From Flectobacillus sp. (GTDB lineage Bacteria > Bacteroidota > Bacteroidia > Cytophagales > Spirosomataceae), in the NCBI GenBank assembly GCA_029865665.1, contig JARXAV010000061.1, forward strand, positions 1-12,068: a stretch of DNA of 12,068 nt, given 5' to 3'. Positions 1 through 7,495 of the stretch are shown one piece after another. Each line of letters opens with the position of its first letter. The first letter of the stretch is position 1. Made by a program: the position numbers and the translations under genes. The notes beneath the pieces were generated by a model that was not told the origin of the DNA, searched no databases, and saw only the letters and a list, made by a program, of their open reading frames with translations.

Positions 1-86
1 TAAATAATCTTCACGCATAGTTATTGCTTCTTTATCATATCTTCCGAAAAATCGGTTTTCAAAAATACATCTTTTATAGCTTGAAT

Positions 87-126
87 AAAAAAAAACGACT
101 TAATCGTATGGATTAAGCCGTTTTTT
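87..126 (-). terminator. Intrinsic terminator, probably bidirectional
   Basis: A 15-bp stem (91-105 with 111-125) closes on a 5-nt loop. It starts in a run of nine A and ends in a run of six T, so either strand gives a hairpin followed by a U tract. The one non-Watson-Crick position (98/118) is A-C on the plus strand but a G-U wobble on the minus strand, so the minus-strand RNA forms the better hairpin. It lies about 120 nt downstream of the minus-strand OmpA-family gene and most likely ends that transcript. It could also terminate a plus-strand gene lying off the left edge. Confidence 0.85.
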
Positions 127-245
127 ATCTTTTGAAAGAACCCTGTATTAGCAAGGCTAAATTTTGAATGATGAATTTTGGATTTTATGTTGAATCGATT
201 TGGGTTTGCAAAATGCCTGTTGCCCGTATAACAAAATTCTTTTAC

Positions 246-2795
246 TTATCTTGGACGAATCTTTAAAATTCTAATCGTAGTTCTTCTATTGCGTTCATGT
301 TCTCTTTCTGTACAAACAATTCCATCTCTACATTTATTCACAAGCATTGATTCCCCATATCCTTTAGGAATCATTCTAGAACGCTCTATGCCTTTACCGA
401 CCATATAATCAACGATACTGTTCGATCTCCGTTGGGTTAACTGGAGGTTGTCAGAAGCATCCCCCTTTGAATCAATATGTGACCCAACCTCAATCATCAT
501 GGCTGGATGGTGACGTAGCGTAGCAACCAATTTATTAAGTTCATTGGTAGCCTCCCCACTAATTTGGGTGCTAAGTTTATCGTTAAAAATTTTATTTATG
601 GTAATAAAATCACCTACTTCAACCAAATCAATGTTCTTAGAAATGACCTTTGGTTTTCCTCTTTTTATTTTATTGACTTTAATCGTTGATACAGGTTTGT
701 TCTCATCAGTATTTAAGGTATCCTCGATTTCGTCGGATGAAATAGGGTTTGTTAAGTCAATATAACCGTCTTTGAAAGCGTTTAATTCAAAATCACAGCC
801 AGGAATTAATTCAAACGCATACTTTCCATCTGCCCCAGTCATATTGGTTTGTTCTGAACCATCACAAAGGTTTTTCATGGTTAATAATACCCCTTCAACA
901 GGTACTTTATCGTCTCCGCCTTTGTTGATAAAACCTCTTAATACGGTTACTTTTGGTTTTGCGACTAATAACTCTTGCGGAATTGGAGCTTCTGGAAGTT
1001 TTTGAATAACAGTCCCTTCCGATTCGATAATGGTTATTCTTGTCAATGGAACTTCAATGATAGAGGGGGCATCGCCTGTTTCGCCCTTAGTTGAATAACC
1101 AACAATATTTGTGATGTAGCCATCTTTAGATACTCTGATTTGGTAATCAAGATTGGCTTCTGTACAAATTTTCAATAAACCACTAGTATTCGAATTTTGA
1201 GTCGTTTCCGCATTTCCTTTTTTTGTCAGTGATATTTGTGCATCTACTACAGGCTTTTTATGGTTATCGGGGTCAATAACACTAATAGTCAGTTCTTTAC
1301 AATCGTACAGAGATGATTGTCTTTTGAAACGATAAATATCATCATCTACACCTTTTCTACGGTCTGAACTAAAGAAACCACTACTTCTTTCTCCATCGGT
1401 GATAATCCCAAAATCATCATTTACAGAATTAAATGGTTCGCCAATGTTAAAGGGTTTTCCTACGGGCATACCTTTTTTCATTTCTACGAAGAAAATATCC
1501 AAACCACCATCTCCTCCAAGTCCTTCGGTAGAATAGTAAAGGTTGCCATTTTCATCTACAAACGGAAAGGCATCCGTCGATTTTGTATTAATATCTTTCC
1601 CTAAATTTTTAGGTTCTGTCCATTTTCCATTTACGTTTTCTGCCATCCATAAATCCATACCGCCAAAACCATTGGGTCTGTCAGATGCGAAATAGAGGTA
1701 GCGTCCATCTTTAGACAAGGTAGGGTGAGCCGTCGAAAAGTCATCTCCATTGAAAGGTAGTTCCACAGGATTTGACCAAATTCCTTTGCTGTTATCAGCA
1801 GTATAAAGTTTTAATTTGGTTACGTTATCTTCACTACGACCTTGTTCGCCTTCGTTAAAGTTGTTACGAGTAAAAATGATTTTAGAGAAATCATTGCTAA
1901 ACGTCGTTGGCCCTTCGTGTAGTTTGGTGTTAAGGGTTTTACTGAAAATATCAGACTCTGCAATTTGTCCTTGTTCAGTACTAATTACCGCTGATTTGTC
2001 TGCTCCTCCAAAAAAACTCAAGGTCTTAGAATCGTTTGCCGTAGGTTGAGAGTAATAGTCATTACCTAGTGAGGCAATCAGATTGCCATCTACTTTTTGT
2101 TTGGGTTGTGTGTTCTCCTCGTCTTCTACAATACCCTTAATCATTGACAAGTCGCTAAGATAATACAAGTCTAAAAAACCACCCTTTTTATTAGCAGACA
2201 ACGTACCTTTTGATCTACCAGAGCAGAAAACGAGACCGCTTTTATAGTATATTGGGCTAAATTCAGGTTTGTCCGAATTGAAGGTTAGGTATTCAACGGT
2301 ATATTTCCCTTTATCTGTTTTTAGGCGAGTAACGTCCTTGTTAAGTTTCTGATTGGTACTTAATTCTGCATTGGTTTTATTAATAGACGAGCCAAAGGCA
2401 TTATACTTATCAAGATATACTTGCGATTCTTTAAATTTACCGTTGGCAGCTAAGCTTTGAGCGAAATACAGATAGGTTTTCAAGTCATCTCCTTCTAATT
2501 TAGGGCTTGTTTTTAGGGCTTCTCGATAGTATTTTTCAGCATTGGTATCGTTATTGACTTTTTTGTAACTGAATGCCAACTTCAAGAAGAGCGAAGTTTT
2601 GTCCGCTTCCGAAAGGCTTGATGCTTCTTCTTTTAGAATTTTCTCAAACTTTTGAATCGCAGTAGGATAGCTTAACAGTTCGAAGTGTCTAACCGCATCA
2701 GAAAACGATGAGTTCGGTGCTTGTTGAGCATTCACATTTACGAAAAATGTTGCCGCCAGCGTAAAAGTCAGTGCTATTTTTCTTAGATTAGGCAT
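246..2795 (-). CDS. PorE-like OmpA-family protein (TPR, PD40 propeller, carboxypeptidase-regulatory-like and OmpA domains)
   Basis: This 849-residue exported envelope protein has a type I signal peptide (residues 1 to about 23) with likely cleavage at NVNA-QQ. Tetratricopeptide-like helices follow (about 27-130). Then come PD40/WD40-like propeller repeats (about 165-490), recognisable from DGRYLYFASDRPNGFGG and ENGNLYYSTEGLGG-type blades. Two carboxypeptidase-regulatory-like beta domains occupy about 495-570 and 613-680. A C-terminal OmpA domain (about 735-849) has the peptidoglycan-binding pattern GSHIDSKGD ... LTQRRSNSIVDYM ... KGIERSRM ... GYGES ... ERNRRTTIRI. This order is that of PorE of the type IX secretion system, which ties the secretion machinery to peptidoglycan. 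Unlike PorE as described in Porphyromonas it has no lipobox cysteine, and no PorP/SprF partner is visible, so a T9SS role is inference. It may equally be a general peptidoglycan-anchored scaffold. It is transcribed away from rnhB. Confidence 0.9.
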   Translation of the reverse strand: MPNLRKIALTFTLAATFFVNVNAQQAPNSSFSDAVRHFELLSYPTAIQKFEKILKEEASSLSEADKTSLFLKLAFSYKKVNNDTNAEKYYREALKTSPKLEGDDLKTYLYFAQSLAANGKFKESQVYLDKYNAFGSSINKTNAELSTNQKLNKDVTRLKTDKGKYTVEYLTFNSDKPEFSPIYYKSGLVFCSGRSKGTLSANKKGGFLDLYYLSDLSMIKGIVEDEENTQPKQKVDGNLIASLGNDYYSQPTANDSKTLSFFGGADKSAVISTEQGQIAESDIFSKTLNTKLHEGPTTFSNDFSKIIFTRNNFNEGEQGRSEDNVTKLKLYTADNSKGIWSNPVELPFNGDDFSTAHPTLSKDGRYLYFASDRPNGFGGMDLWMAENVNGKWTEPKNLGKDINTKSTDAFPFVDENGNLYYSTEGLGGDGGLDIFFVEMKKGMPVGKPFNIGEPFNSVNDDFGIITDGERSSGFFSSDRRKGVDDDIYRFKRQSSLYDCKELTISVIDPDNHKKPVVDAQISLTKKGNAETTQNSNTSGLLKICTEANLDYQIRVSKDGYITNIVGYSTKGETGDAPSIIEVPLTRITIIESEGTVIQKLPEAPIPQELLVAKPKVTVLRGFINKGGDDKVPVEGVLLTMKNLCDGSEQTNMTGADGKYAFELIPGCDFELNAFKDGYIDLTNPISSDEIEDTLNTDENKPVSTIKVNKIKRGKPKVISKNIDLVEVGDFITINKIFNDKLSTQISGEATNELNKLVATLRHHPAMMIEVGSHIDSKGDASDNLQLTQRRSNSIVDYMVGKGIERSRMIPKGYGESMLVNKCRDGIVCTEREHERNRRTTIRILKIRPR

Positions 2796-3024
2796 TGTGT
2801 ATGTATCTTAAAATCAGTGTGAAATTCTAAATTAAAGAAAGGACGAAATCTTTCTAAAACAGCTATTAACTAATGTGTTGATGCTGTAAGGTAATTGGTT
2901 GGCTAGATATTAGCCAACTAACAGTCGAAAGTAAGCATAAATCATGCCAAGGGATGTTTGTAAGTGGGATGTTTCTATTCATAAAATAGCCCTAACTTTA
3001 CATAAAATTACGACCTTTTACGAT
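2796..3024. promoter_or_regulatory. Divergent intergenic region with hairpin at 2895-2921
   Basis: This 229-bp gap between two divergent genes must hold both promoters. An inverted repeat, TTGGTTGGCTA (2895-2905) and TAGCCAACTAA (2911-2921), gives an 11-bp stem with one G-U pair and a 5-nt loop. It has no U tract, so it looks more like an operator or RNA structure than a terminator. For rnhB, TAACTTTA at 2993-3000 is one base from the Bacteroidota -7 consensus TAnnTTTG, with TTTC 17 bp upstream as a weak -33. For the OmpA-family gene the best minus-strand match is TAATTTAG (2834-2827), also one base off. No other gene is visible here. Confidence 0.45.
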
Positions 3025-3597
3025 ATGCTTAAAAGTTTTTATAATGAATCCCTGATTGAGGCTGGTCTCGATGAAGCAGGACGAGGCTGTTTGGCGGGGC
3101 CTGTAGTGGCAGCAGCGGTGATTTTACCCAAGGATTATACGCATGAATTACTGAATGATTCCAAACAATTAACTAAAAAACAGCGAGATATTATTCGTTT
3201 AGATATTCAACGAGATGCCATCGCTTGGACGATTGCCGAGGTATCTAATCAGGATATTGATCAAATAAATATCCTGAAAGCCAGCATGAAAGCCATGCAC
3301 CTTTGTGTTGACCAACTAAATATTCGCCCCGAACATCTCTTAATTGACGGAAATCGTTTTCCCAATTACCCACTCATTCCGCATACCTGTATTGTTAAAG
3401 GAGATGCCAAATTTATGAGTATCGCAGCAGCGTCTATTTTAGCGAAAACCTATCGAGATGAATTGATGGAAAACCTTGCCTTAACCTATCCACATTATGG
3501 TTGGGAACATAATGCAGGTTACCCAACGCCCAAACATAAAGCCGCCATTCGGGAGCATGGCGTTACGCCTTTTCACCGTATGACGTTTAGAATGTAG
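3025..3597 (+). CDS. rnhB: Ribonuclease HII
   Basis: RNase HII cuts the RNA strand of RNA/DNA hybrids and initiates removal of ribonucleotides misincorporated in DNA. It acts in the cytoplasm with Mg or Mn. With the start at 3025 the protein has 190 residues, normal for the family. The signature LDEAGRG gives Asp16 and Glu17. LLIDGN gives Asp108 and [17 protein letters not shown] gives Asp127, matching the family's four catalytic acidic positions. An in-frame ATG at 2944 would add 27 residues (rich in Lys, His and Thr) that the family does not have. A -7-like element at 2993-3000 lies inside that extension, so I chose ATG 3025. The gene is followed by a promoter of the next gene rather than a terminator. 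Confidence 0.96.
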   Translation: MLKSFYNESLIEAGLDEAGRGCLAGPVVAAAVILPKDYTHELLNDSKQLTKKQRDIIRLDIQRDAIAWTIAEVSNQDIDQINILKASMKAMHLCVDQLNIRPEHLLIDGNRFPNYPLIPHTCIVKGDAKFMSIAAASILAKTYRDELMENLALTYPHYGWEHNAGYPTPKHKAAIREHGVTPFHRMTFRM

Positions 3598-3615
3598 CTT
3601 TATTTTTTAACTTTG
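3586..3615 (+). promoter_or_regulatory. Bacteroidota-type promoter of the GH3-family gene
   Basis: TAACTTTG at 3608-3615 matches the phylum -7 consensus TAnnTTTG exactly. TTTA at 3586-3589, 18 bp upstream, is a fair -33 element (consensus TTTG). It overlaps the last codons of rnhB and lies 25 bp before the ATG at 3641, so the downstream gene can be transcribed on its own, although read-through from rnhB is also possible. Confidence 0.7.
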
Positions 3616-3640
3616 GAAAAGATTAATAACCAAAATCATT

Positions 3641-5125
3641 ATGGGATTTCGTTCACTATTGGCAAAACCTTTTGCCGCTTACGTTATAAATGCCCGTCGC
3701 AAATGGGAAAAAAATGCTGTCGAAACACAACTTTCATTAATGAAATCTTTAGTGTCAGAAGCAGCACATACGCTTTTTGGAAAAGATCACCATTTTGATG
3801 AAATAGCTGACTATCAAACTTTTAAGAATAATGTTCCCGTTAAAGACTATGAGTCGTTAAGACCTTATATCGAAATGGTAGTAGCTGGACAGGAGGATAT
3901 TTTGTGGAAAGGAAAACCGCTCTATTTTGCTAAAACTTCGGGTACAACTTCAGGTGTAAAATACATCCCTATTTCTAAAGAGTCGATAGGCTTTCATATC
4001 AATGGAGCAAGGGATGCTTTATTAAGTTATGTACACGAAACAGGTAATTCGCAATTTCTTGACAAAAAATTAATATTCCTTTCTGGTTCGCCTGAAATGG
4101 AAAAAAAGAATGGTATTTTCACAGGACGTTTATCGGGTATTGTGAACCACCATGTGCCAGGTTATTTGCGTTCTAATCAGATGCCAAGTTATGAAACCAA
4201 TTGCATGGAAGATTGGGAAAGTAAACTGGATAAAATTATTGATGAAACCATCAACGAAGATATGTCGTTGATTTCGGGAATTCCGCCGTGGGTACAAATG
4301 TACTTCGACCGTATTCAAAATCGTACTGATAAGAAAATTAAGGATGTGTTTAAAAACTTCTCCTTGTTTGTGTATGGCGGGGTGAATTTTTCGCCTTATC
4401 GTGCCAAATTGATAGAATCTATCGGTAAGCAAATCGACTCGATTGAAACCTATCCTGCTTCAGAAGGTTTCATTGCGTATCAAGATACTCAAACGGAAGA
4501 AGGAATGTTGATGCTTTTAAACTCAGGTGTATTTTACGAATTTATTCCTGCGGATGAATATTTCTCAGAAAACCCTCGTCGTTTGCACATAGGAGAGGTA
4601 GAATTGGGTGTAAACTACGCTGTCATTATGAATACCAATGCGGGGTTGTGGGGCTATTCCTTGGGTGATACTGTGAAGTTTGTTTCGTTAAGTCCATATC
4701 GGATTATCGTTTCGGGCAGAATCAAGCACTTTATCTCTGCCTTCGGAGAACACGTCATTGGGGAGGAAGTAGAAAAAGCCATGCAATATGCTACTAAACT
4801 TCATCCAGAAGCAGAAGTCGTTGAGTTTACCGTTGCTCCACAAGTAACGCCAGAAAATGATGAATTACCTTATCATGAATGGTTGATTGAATTTTCACAG
4901 CAACCCACTGATTTAGTGAGTTTTGCCCACGACTTAAATACGAAACTCGCTGAACTGAATGTTTATTACGACGATTTGATGACGGGAAATATTCTTCAAC
5001 CGTTAAAAATTAATAGCTTGAAAAAGAACGCATTTATTGACTATATGAAGTCGCAAGGTAAATTGGGAGGACAAAATAAAGTACCTCGTTTATCTAATGA
5101 TAGAGCGATTGCGGATAAGTTGTAG
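3641..5125 (+). CDS. GH3 auxin-responsive promoter family protein (acyl-adenylating/amidosynthetase-like)
   Basis: This 494-residue protein of the GH3 family in the ANL adenylating superfamily is related to the plant enzymes that join hormones such as indole-acetate or jasmonate to amino acids. The three nucleotide-binding motifs are present. The P-loop-like TSGTTSGVKYIP lies at about 99-110. YPASEG lies near 271, where plant enzymes have YASSE. YSLGDTVKF lies near 338, corresponding to the YxxGD motif that binds the ribose and alpha-phosphate. The C-terminal domain with GRIKHFISAFGEHVIGEEVE is also typical. The likely chemistry is ATP-dependent activation of a carboxylate to an acyl-AMP and transfer to an amine. 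The bacterial substrate is not known and I do not infer one. No signal peptide is visible, so it is probably cytoplasmic. It is full length for the family, with its own promoter at 3586-3615. Confidence 0.92.
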   Translation: MGFRSLLAKPFAAYVINARRKWEKNAVETQLSLMKSLVSEAAHTLFGKDHHFDEIADYQTFKNNVPVKDYESLRPYIEMVVAGQEDILWKGKPLYFAKTSGTTSGVKYIPISKESIGFHINGARDALLSYVHETGNSQFLDKKLIFLSGSPEMEKKNGIFTGRLSGIVNHHVPGYLRSNQMPSYETNCMEDWESKLDKIIDETINEDMSLISGIPPWVQMYFDRIQNRTDKKIKDVFKNFSLFVYGGVNFSPYRAKLIESIGKQIDSIETYPASEGFIAYQDTQTEEGMLMLLNSGVFYEFIPADEYFSENPRRLHIGEVELGVNYAVIMNTNAGLWGYSLGDTVKFVSLSPYRIIVSGRIKHFISAFGEHVIGEEVEKAMQYATKLHPEAEVVEFTVAPQVTPENDELPYHEWLIEFSQQPTDLVSFAHDLNTKLAELNVYYDDLMTGNILQPLKINSLKKNAFIDYMKSQGKLGGQNKVPRLSNDRAIADKL

Positions 5126-5130
5126 TTTTC

Positions 5131-5147
5131 GTTACCAATTTGGTAAC
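5131..5147. promoter_or_regulatory. 17-bp perfect palindrome, candidate HigA operator (and possible weak terminator)
   Basis: GTTACCAA-T-TTGGTAAC is a perfect inverted repeat with 8-bp arms. It sits 7 bp upstream of the -7 element of higB, where a bound dimer would block RNA polymerase. HigA-type antitoxins with a helix-turn-helix commonly repress their own operon through such a palindrome. In RNA it could also fold to a 7-bp stem with a 3-nt loop followed by five U, so it may in addition help to end the GH3-family transcript, whose stop is 6 bp upstream. Confidence 0.6.
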
Positions 5148-5154
5148 TTTTTGC

Positions 5155-5162
5155 TATCTTTG
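5155..5162 (+). promoter_or_regulatory. -7 element of higBA promoter
   Basis: TATCTTTG is a perfect TAnnTTTG match 17 bp before the higB ATG, implying a very short leader. A TTTG lies at 5139-5142, but the spacing of 12 bp is too short for a standard -33, and no better candidate stands out. The palindrome at 5131-5147 overlaps the region where the -33 would be expected. Confidence 0.65.
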
Positions 5163-5179
5163 TTATTAATTTTTTGTCA

Positions 5180-5473
5180 ATGAGGATATTTTCAAAGAGT
5201 ACGTTAAAGAAATTTTGGGAACAACATGCTGATTCGGAACAAGCCTTAAAAACATGGTATGAAGAGGCAGATGAAGCTGTTTGGAAAACACCACTCGACA
5301 TAAAGAAGGTTTATCCTAAAGCAAGCATCGTAGCTGATAACAGAGTTGTTTTTAATATTTGTGGAAATAAATACCGATTAGTCGTAAAGTTTAATTATGA
5401 GAAAGAATGGGCATTTGTTCGTTTTATTGGAAAGCATTCTGACTATGACGAAATAGATGTTACATTGATTTAA
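5180..5473 (+). CDS. higB: HigB-type toxin (mRNA interferase)
   Basis: This 97-residue RelE-superfamily toxin belongs to the HigB_toxin family. These proteins cut mRNA at the ribosome and stop growth when the antitoxin is lost. The family pattern is clear along the whole length: MRIFSKSTLKKFWEQH at the N-terminus, an Ala/Trp-rich WYEEADEAVWKTP segment, NRVVFNICGNKYRLVVKFNY in the middle and RFIGKHSDYDEID near the end. The toxin gene precedes the antitoxin gene, the reverse of most toxin-antitoxin operons but characteristic of higBA. A TTG two codons upstream is in frame, but the ATG at 5180 fits the family start. The gap to higA is 12 bp, so the two are co-transcribed. No truncation or lost residue is apparent, so it is probably active. 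Confidence 0.93.
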   Translation: MRIFSKSTLKKFWEQHADSEQALKTWYEEADEAVWKTPLDIKKVYPKASIVADNRVVFNICGNKYRLVVKFNYEKEWAFVRFIGKHSDYDEIDVTLI

Positions 5474-5485
5474 ACACAAGACTGT

Positions 5486-5842
5486 ATGAATTATAAAATC
5501 ATAAAAACAGAAGAGGAATATCATAAAAACTTAGCCCGATTTGAAGAAGTTTTTGATGCTCCCGAAGGTACTCCAGAAAGTGATGAAGCAGATCTTTTAG
5601 CTTTATTAATTGAAAAATATGAGGCAGTGGCATATCCTATTGAGTCACCAGATCCGATTGAAGCGGTTAAGTTCAGAATGGAGCAATTAGATATGAAAGC
5701 AAAAGATTTAGCGGAAATACTTGACTATAAAAGTAGAGTAAGTGAGATTTTGAGTAAAAAGCGGAAGCTAACGTTGAAGATGATTAGAAGTTTGCATGTA
5801 CATCTTCATATTCCGTTTAGAGTATTGATGCAAGAATATTAA
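5486..5842 (+). CDS. higA: HigA-type antitoxin, helix-turn-helix
   Basis: This 118-residue antitoxin is expected to bind and neutralise the HigB encoded just upstream and to repress the operon. The N-terminal half is the usual acidic segment ending in EKYEAVAYPIESPDPIEAVKFRME. Residues of about 65-110 form an XRE/Cro-like helix-turn-helix (MKAKDLAEILDYKSRVSEILSKK-type) followed by LTLKMIRSLHVHLHIPFRVL, as in other HigA proteins. It is complete. A likely DNA target is the palindrome at 5131-5147. A strong terminator follows directly after the stop codon. Confidence 0.93.
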   Translation: MNYKIIKTEEEYHKNLARFEEVFDAPEGTPESDEADLLALLIEKYEAVAYPIESPDPIEAVKFRMEQLDMKAKDLAEILDYKSRVSEILSKKRKLTLKMIRSLHVHLHIPFRVLMQEY

Positions 5843-5843
5843 C

Positions 5844-5882
5844 CAAAAACGTCCTCGAAAATAATCTTCGAGGACGTTTTTG
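5844..5882. terminator. Bidirectional intrinsic terminator between higA and prfA
   Basis: A perfect 16-bp stem (5844-5859 with 5867-5882) encloses a 7-nt loop. The lower stem is A5 on the left and T5 on the right, and the upper stem holds CGTCCTCGAA/TTCGAGGACG. It starts 2 bp after the higA stop, and prfA ends convergently at 5910, so it can serve both genes. Confidence 0.93.
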
Positions 5883-5909
5883 TTATACGATAATAAGGTA
5901 CTTCAATGC

Positions 5910-6989
5910 TTAAATTGCACTGTTTCCTTCTTTCAATCTCTCCGCATTTTCAGCGATACGTAATTGTTCGATGAAATCACCAATTTCGCCATCCATTACC
6001 ACAGGAAGGTTATAAACAGTATAACCAATACGGTGATCGGTTACACGACCTTGTGGATAATTGTAGGTTCTGATTTTATCCGAACGGTCACCCGAACCAA
6101 TCATTGATTTACGATCACCCGCAATAGAAGCTTGTTGTTTCGCATATTCAATTTCATAAATTCTTGAACGTAAAACGGTCATGGCTTTGTCAAAGTTCTT
6201 GATTTGCGAACGCTCATCCTGACATTGAACTACCAAGCCCGTAGGAAGGTGTGTTACCCTTACGGCAGAGTACGTCGTGTTTACCGACTGTCCACCCGCT
6301 CCAGACGAACAGAACGTATCCTTACGAATATCGTTCATATTGATTTGAACATCCACTTCGTCCACCTCTGGTAAAACGGCAACCGTTGCCGCAGAAGTAT
6401 GAATACGACCCTGAGATTCCGTTGCTGGCACACGCTGAACACGGTGAACACCCGATTCAAACTTCATTTTGCCATAAACATCTTCTCCTTGAATGTTCAT
6501 GATAATCTCTTTATATCCACCAGAAGATGCTTCGGTATAGTCAATGATTTGAGCTTGCCAGCCTTGTTGAGTAGCTACAAAACGTTGATACATACGGAAT
6601 AAATCACCCGCAAAAATACCCGCTTCATCGCCACCCGTACCTGCACGGATTTCAAGAATGATATTCTTAGAATCATTCGGATCTTTCGGAATCAACATCT
6701 CTTTCAAAATGTCTTCCATTTCCGTTTTCTTAGGCAGTAATTCGTCTAATTCACCTTTGGCTAATTCACGAAAATCTTCGTCTTTTTCCGTAGCAATTAC
6801 TTCTTTAGCCCCGTCAATATTCGATAATACATTTTGGTATTCTTTATATTTATTGACGATTTTTTCAAGGTCTTTATATTCTTTACTAATAACCTTGTAC
6901 TTTTTCATATCCGAAACGATTTCGGGTTGCGTAATTTGCTGTGCAACTTCGTTGAATCGTTCGCTGATGGCTTCTAATTGTTCTAACAT
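5910..6989 (-). CDS. prfA: Peptide chain release factor 1
   Basis: This 359-residue class I release factor recognises UAA and UAG in the ribosomal A site and triggers hydrolysis of peptidyl-tRNA. The RF1-specific stop-codon tripeptide PAT is at 188-190 (RF2 would have SPF), and the catalytic GGQ is at 232-234, whose Gln is normally methylated by PrmC. The N-terminal coiled-coil domain, the GTGGDEAGIFAGDLFRMY block and the C-terminal YNYPQGRVTDHRIGYTVYNL block are all present, and the length is standard. The sequence around GGQ (CSSGAGGQSVNTTYSA) is the version I associate with Bacteroidota rather than the more widespread RSSGAGGQHVN. It is convergent with higA and divergent from the small lipoprotein gene. 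Confidence 0.98.
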   Translation of the reverse strand: MLEQLEAISERFNEVAQQITQPEIVSDMKKYKVISKEYKDLEKIVNKYKEYQNVLSNIDGAKEVIATEKDEDFRELAKGELDELLPKKTEMEDILKEMLIPKDPNDSKNIILEIRAGTGGDEAGIFAGDLFRMYQRFVATQQGWQAQIIDYTEASSGGYKEIIMNIQGEDVYGKMKFESGVHRVQRVPATESQGRIHTSAATVAVLPEVDEVDVQINMNDIRKDTFCSSGAGGQSVNTTYSAVRVTHLPTGLVVQCQDERSQIKNFDKAMTVLRSRIYEIEYAKQQASIAGDRKSMIGSGDRSDKIRTYNYPQGRVTDHRIGYTVYNLPVVMDGEIGDFIEQLRIAENAERLKEGNSAI

Positions 6990-7211
6990 GGTTGTATTGT
7001 TTGGCTAAAACCCCTTCGGAAACAAAAGAATGCCTCTGAAAAAGCACTCATTTATCAATCCTCGGCTTTGAGGGTGCAAAGATACAAAAAAATGATGTAT
7101 TTATAGGGGACTTCTCCTAGCTTATTGTCATAGAGTCAGTTGAACAATTTTAGAAGGCGTTTAAACGTTTTCTTTTCAAGAAAGTCTAAGGAAAAACAAA
7201 TAGCTATTGCA
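6990..7211. promoter_or_regulatory. Divergent intergenic region; prfA promoter -7 element at 7077-7084 (minus strand)
   Basis: On the minus strand, TATCTTTG (7084 down to 7077) is a perfect TAnnTTTG -7 element and would give prfA a leader of about 80 nt. I see no good -33 at the usual spacing. Right at the expected 5' end of that RNA, CCTC (7060-7063) and GAGG (7070-7073) could form a small 5' hairpin. On the plus-strand side there is a 10-bp palindrome CGTTTAAACG (7158-7167) in front of the small lipoprotein gene. I found no clear -7 match for that gene. No other gene is visible. Confidence 0.6.
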
Positions 7212-7430
7212 ATGAACTCGAAAAATATGTTAATCGTACTAATGCTTTTTATAAGCGTTGTCCTTTTCGCAACTTCATGCGTATCACCTTACCATAATGG
7301 CTACGCATCTAATGGATATTACGGTCGTCCTGCTCGTTATTATGCACCACAGCGTACCGTGGTGATAGTACAACCACCTCGTTATAATAATTACCCAAGA
7401 CATCATCATGGACGTGGAAGAAGATGGTAA
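7212..7430 (+). CDS. Small His/Arg/Tyr-rich lipoprotein, function unknown
   Basis: A 72-residue protein with a lipoprotein signal peptide: a short charged start, a hydrophobic core LIVLMLFISVVLF and a lipobox ATSC with the acylated Cys near residue 27. The mature part is only about 46 residues. It is rich in Tyr, Asn, Pro and Arg, with a beta-prone TVVIVQPP in the middle and the basic tail RHHHGRGRRW. I do not recognise the family. Similar short exported Tyr/Gly/Arg-rich proteins occur in many Bacteroidota. The frame is open back to a TTG at 7140, but the ATG at 7212 puts the signal peptide in the right place. A second ATG five codons on (7227) is a possible alternative. The gene has its own terminator. 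Confidence 0.65.
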   Translation: MNSKNMLIVLMLFISVVLFATSCVSPYHNGYASNGYYGRPARYYAPQRTVVIVQPPRYNNYPRHHHGRGRRW

Positions 7431-7462
7431 CATCAATTTCAAAAACTTATAGCATCAAAACG

Positions 7463-7490
7463 AAAGTCGTGGCATGGTCACGACTTTTTG
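7463..7490 (+). terminator. Intrinsic terminator of the small lipoprotein gene
   Basis: A 9-bp perfect stem AAAGTCGTG (7463-7471) / CACGACTTT (7479-7487) has a 7-nt loop and is followed by a T-rich tract. It lies 32 bp after the stop at 7430 and before the promoter of the next gene. Confidence 0.85.
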
Positions 7491-7495
7491 TTTTG

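Noticed and set aside
1..86. Possible minus-strand gene pieces at the left edge: an open frame beginning MREDYL at position 18, and another ending at 21.
   Set aside because: The first has only six codons inside the window and no ribosome binding or promoter signal. The second lacks a start codon and would have to run through the terminator at 87-126.
4130..4432. A 100-codon open frame antisense to the GH3-family gene.
   Set aside because: It lies entirely within a well-supported gene, its product shows no family pattern and no promoter precedes it.
5174..5179. TTG start two codons upstream of the higB ATG.
   Set aside because: HigB proteins begin with M-R-I/V at the ATG. The TTG adds only Met-Ser and brings it even closer to the -7 element.
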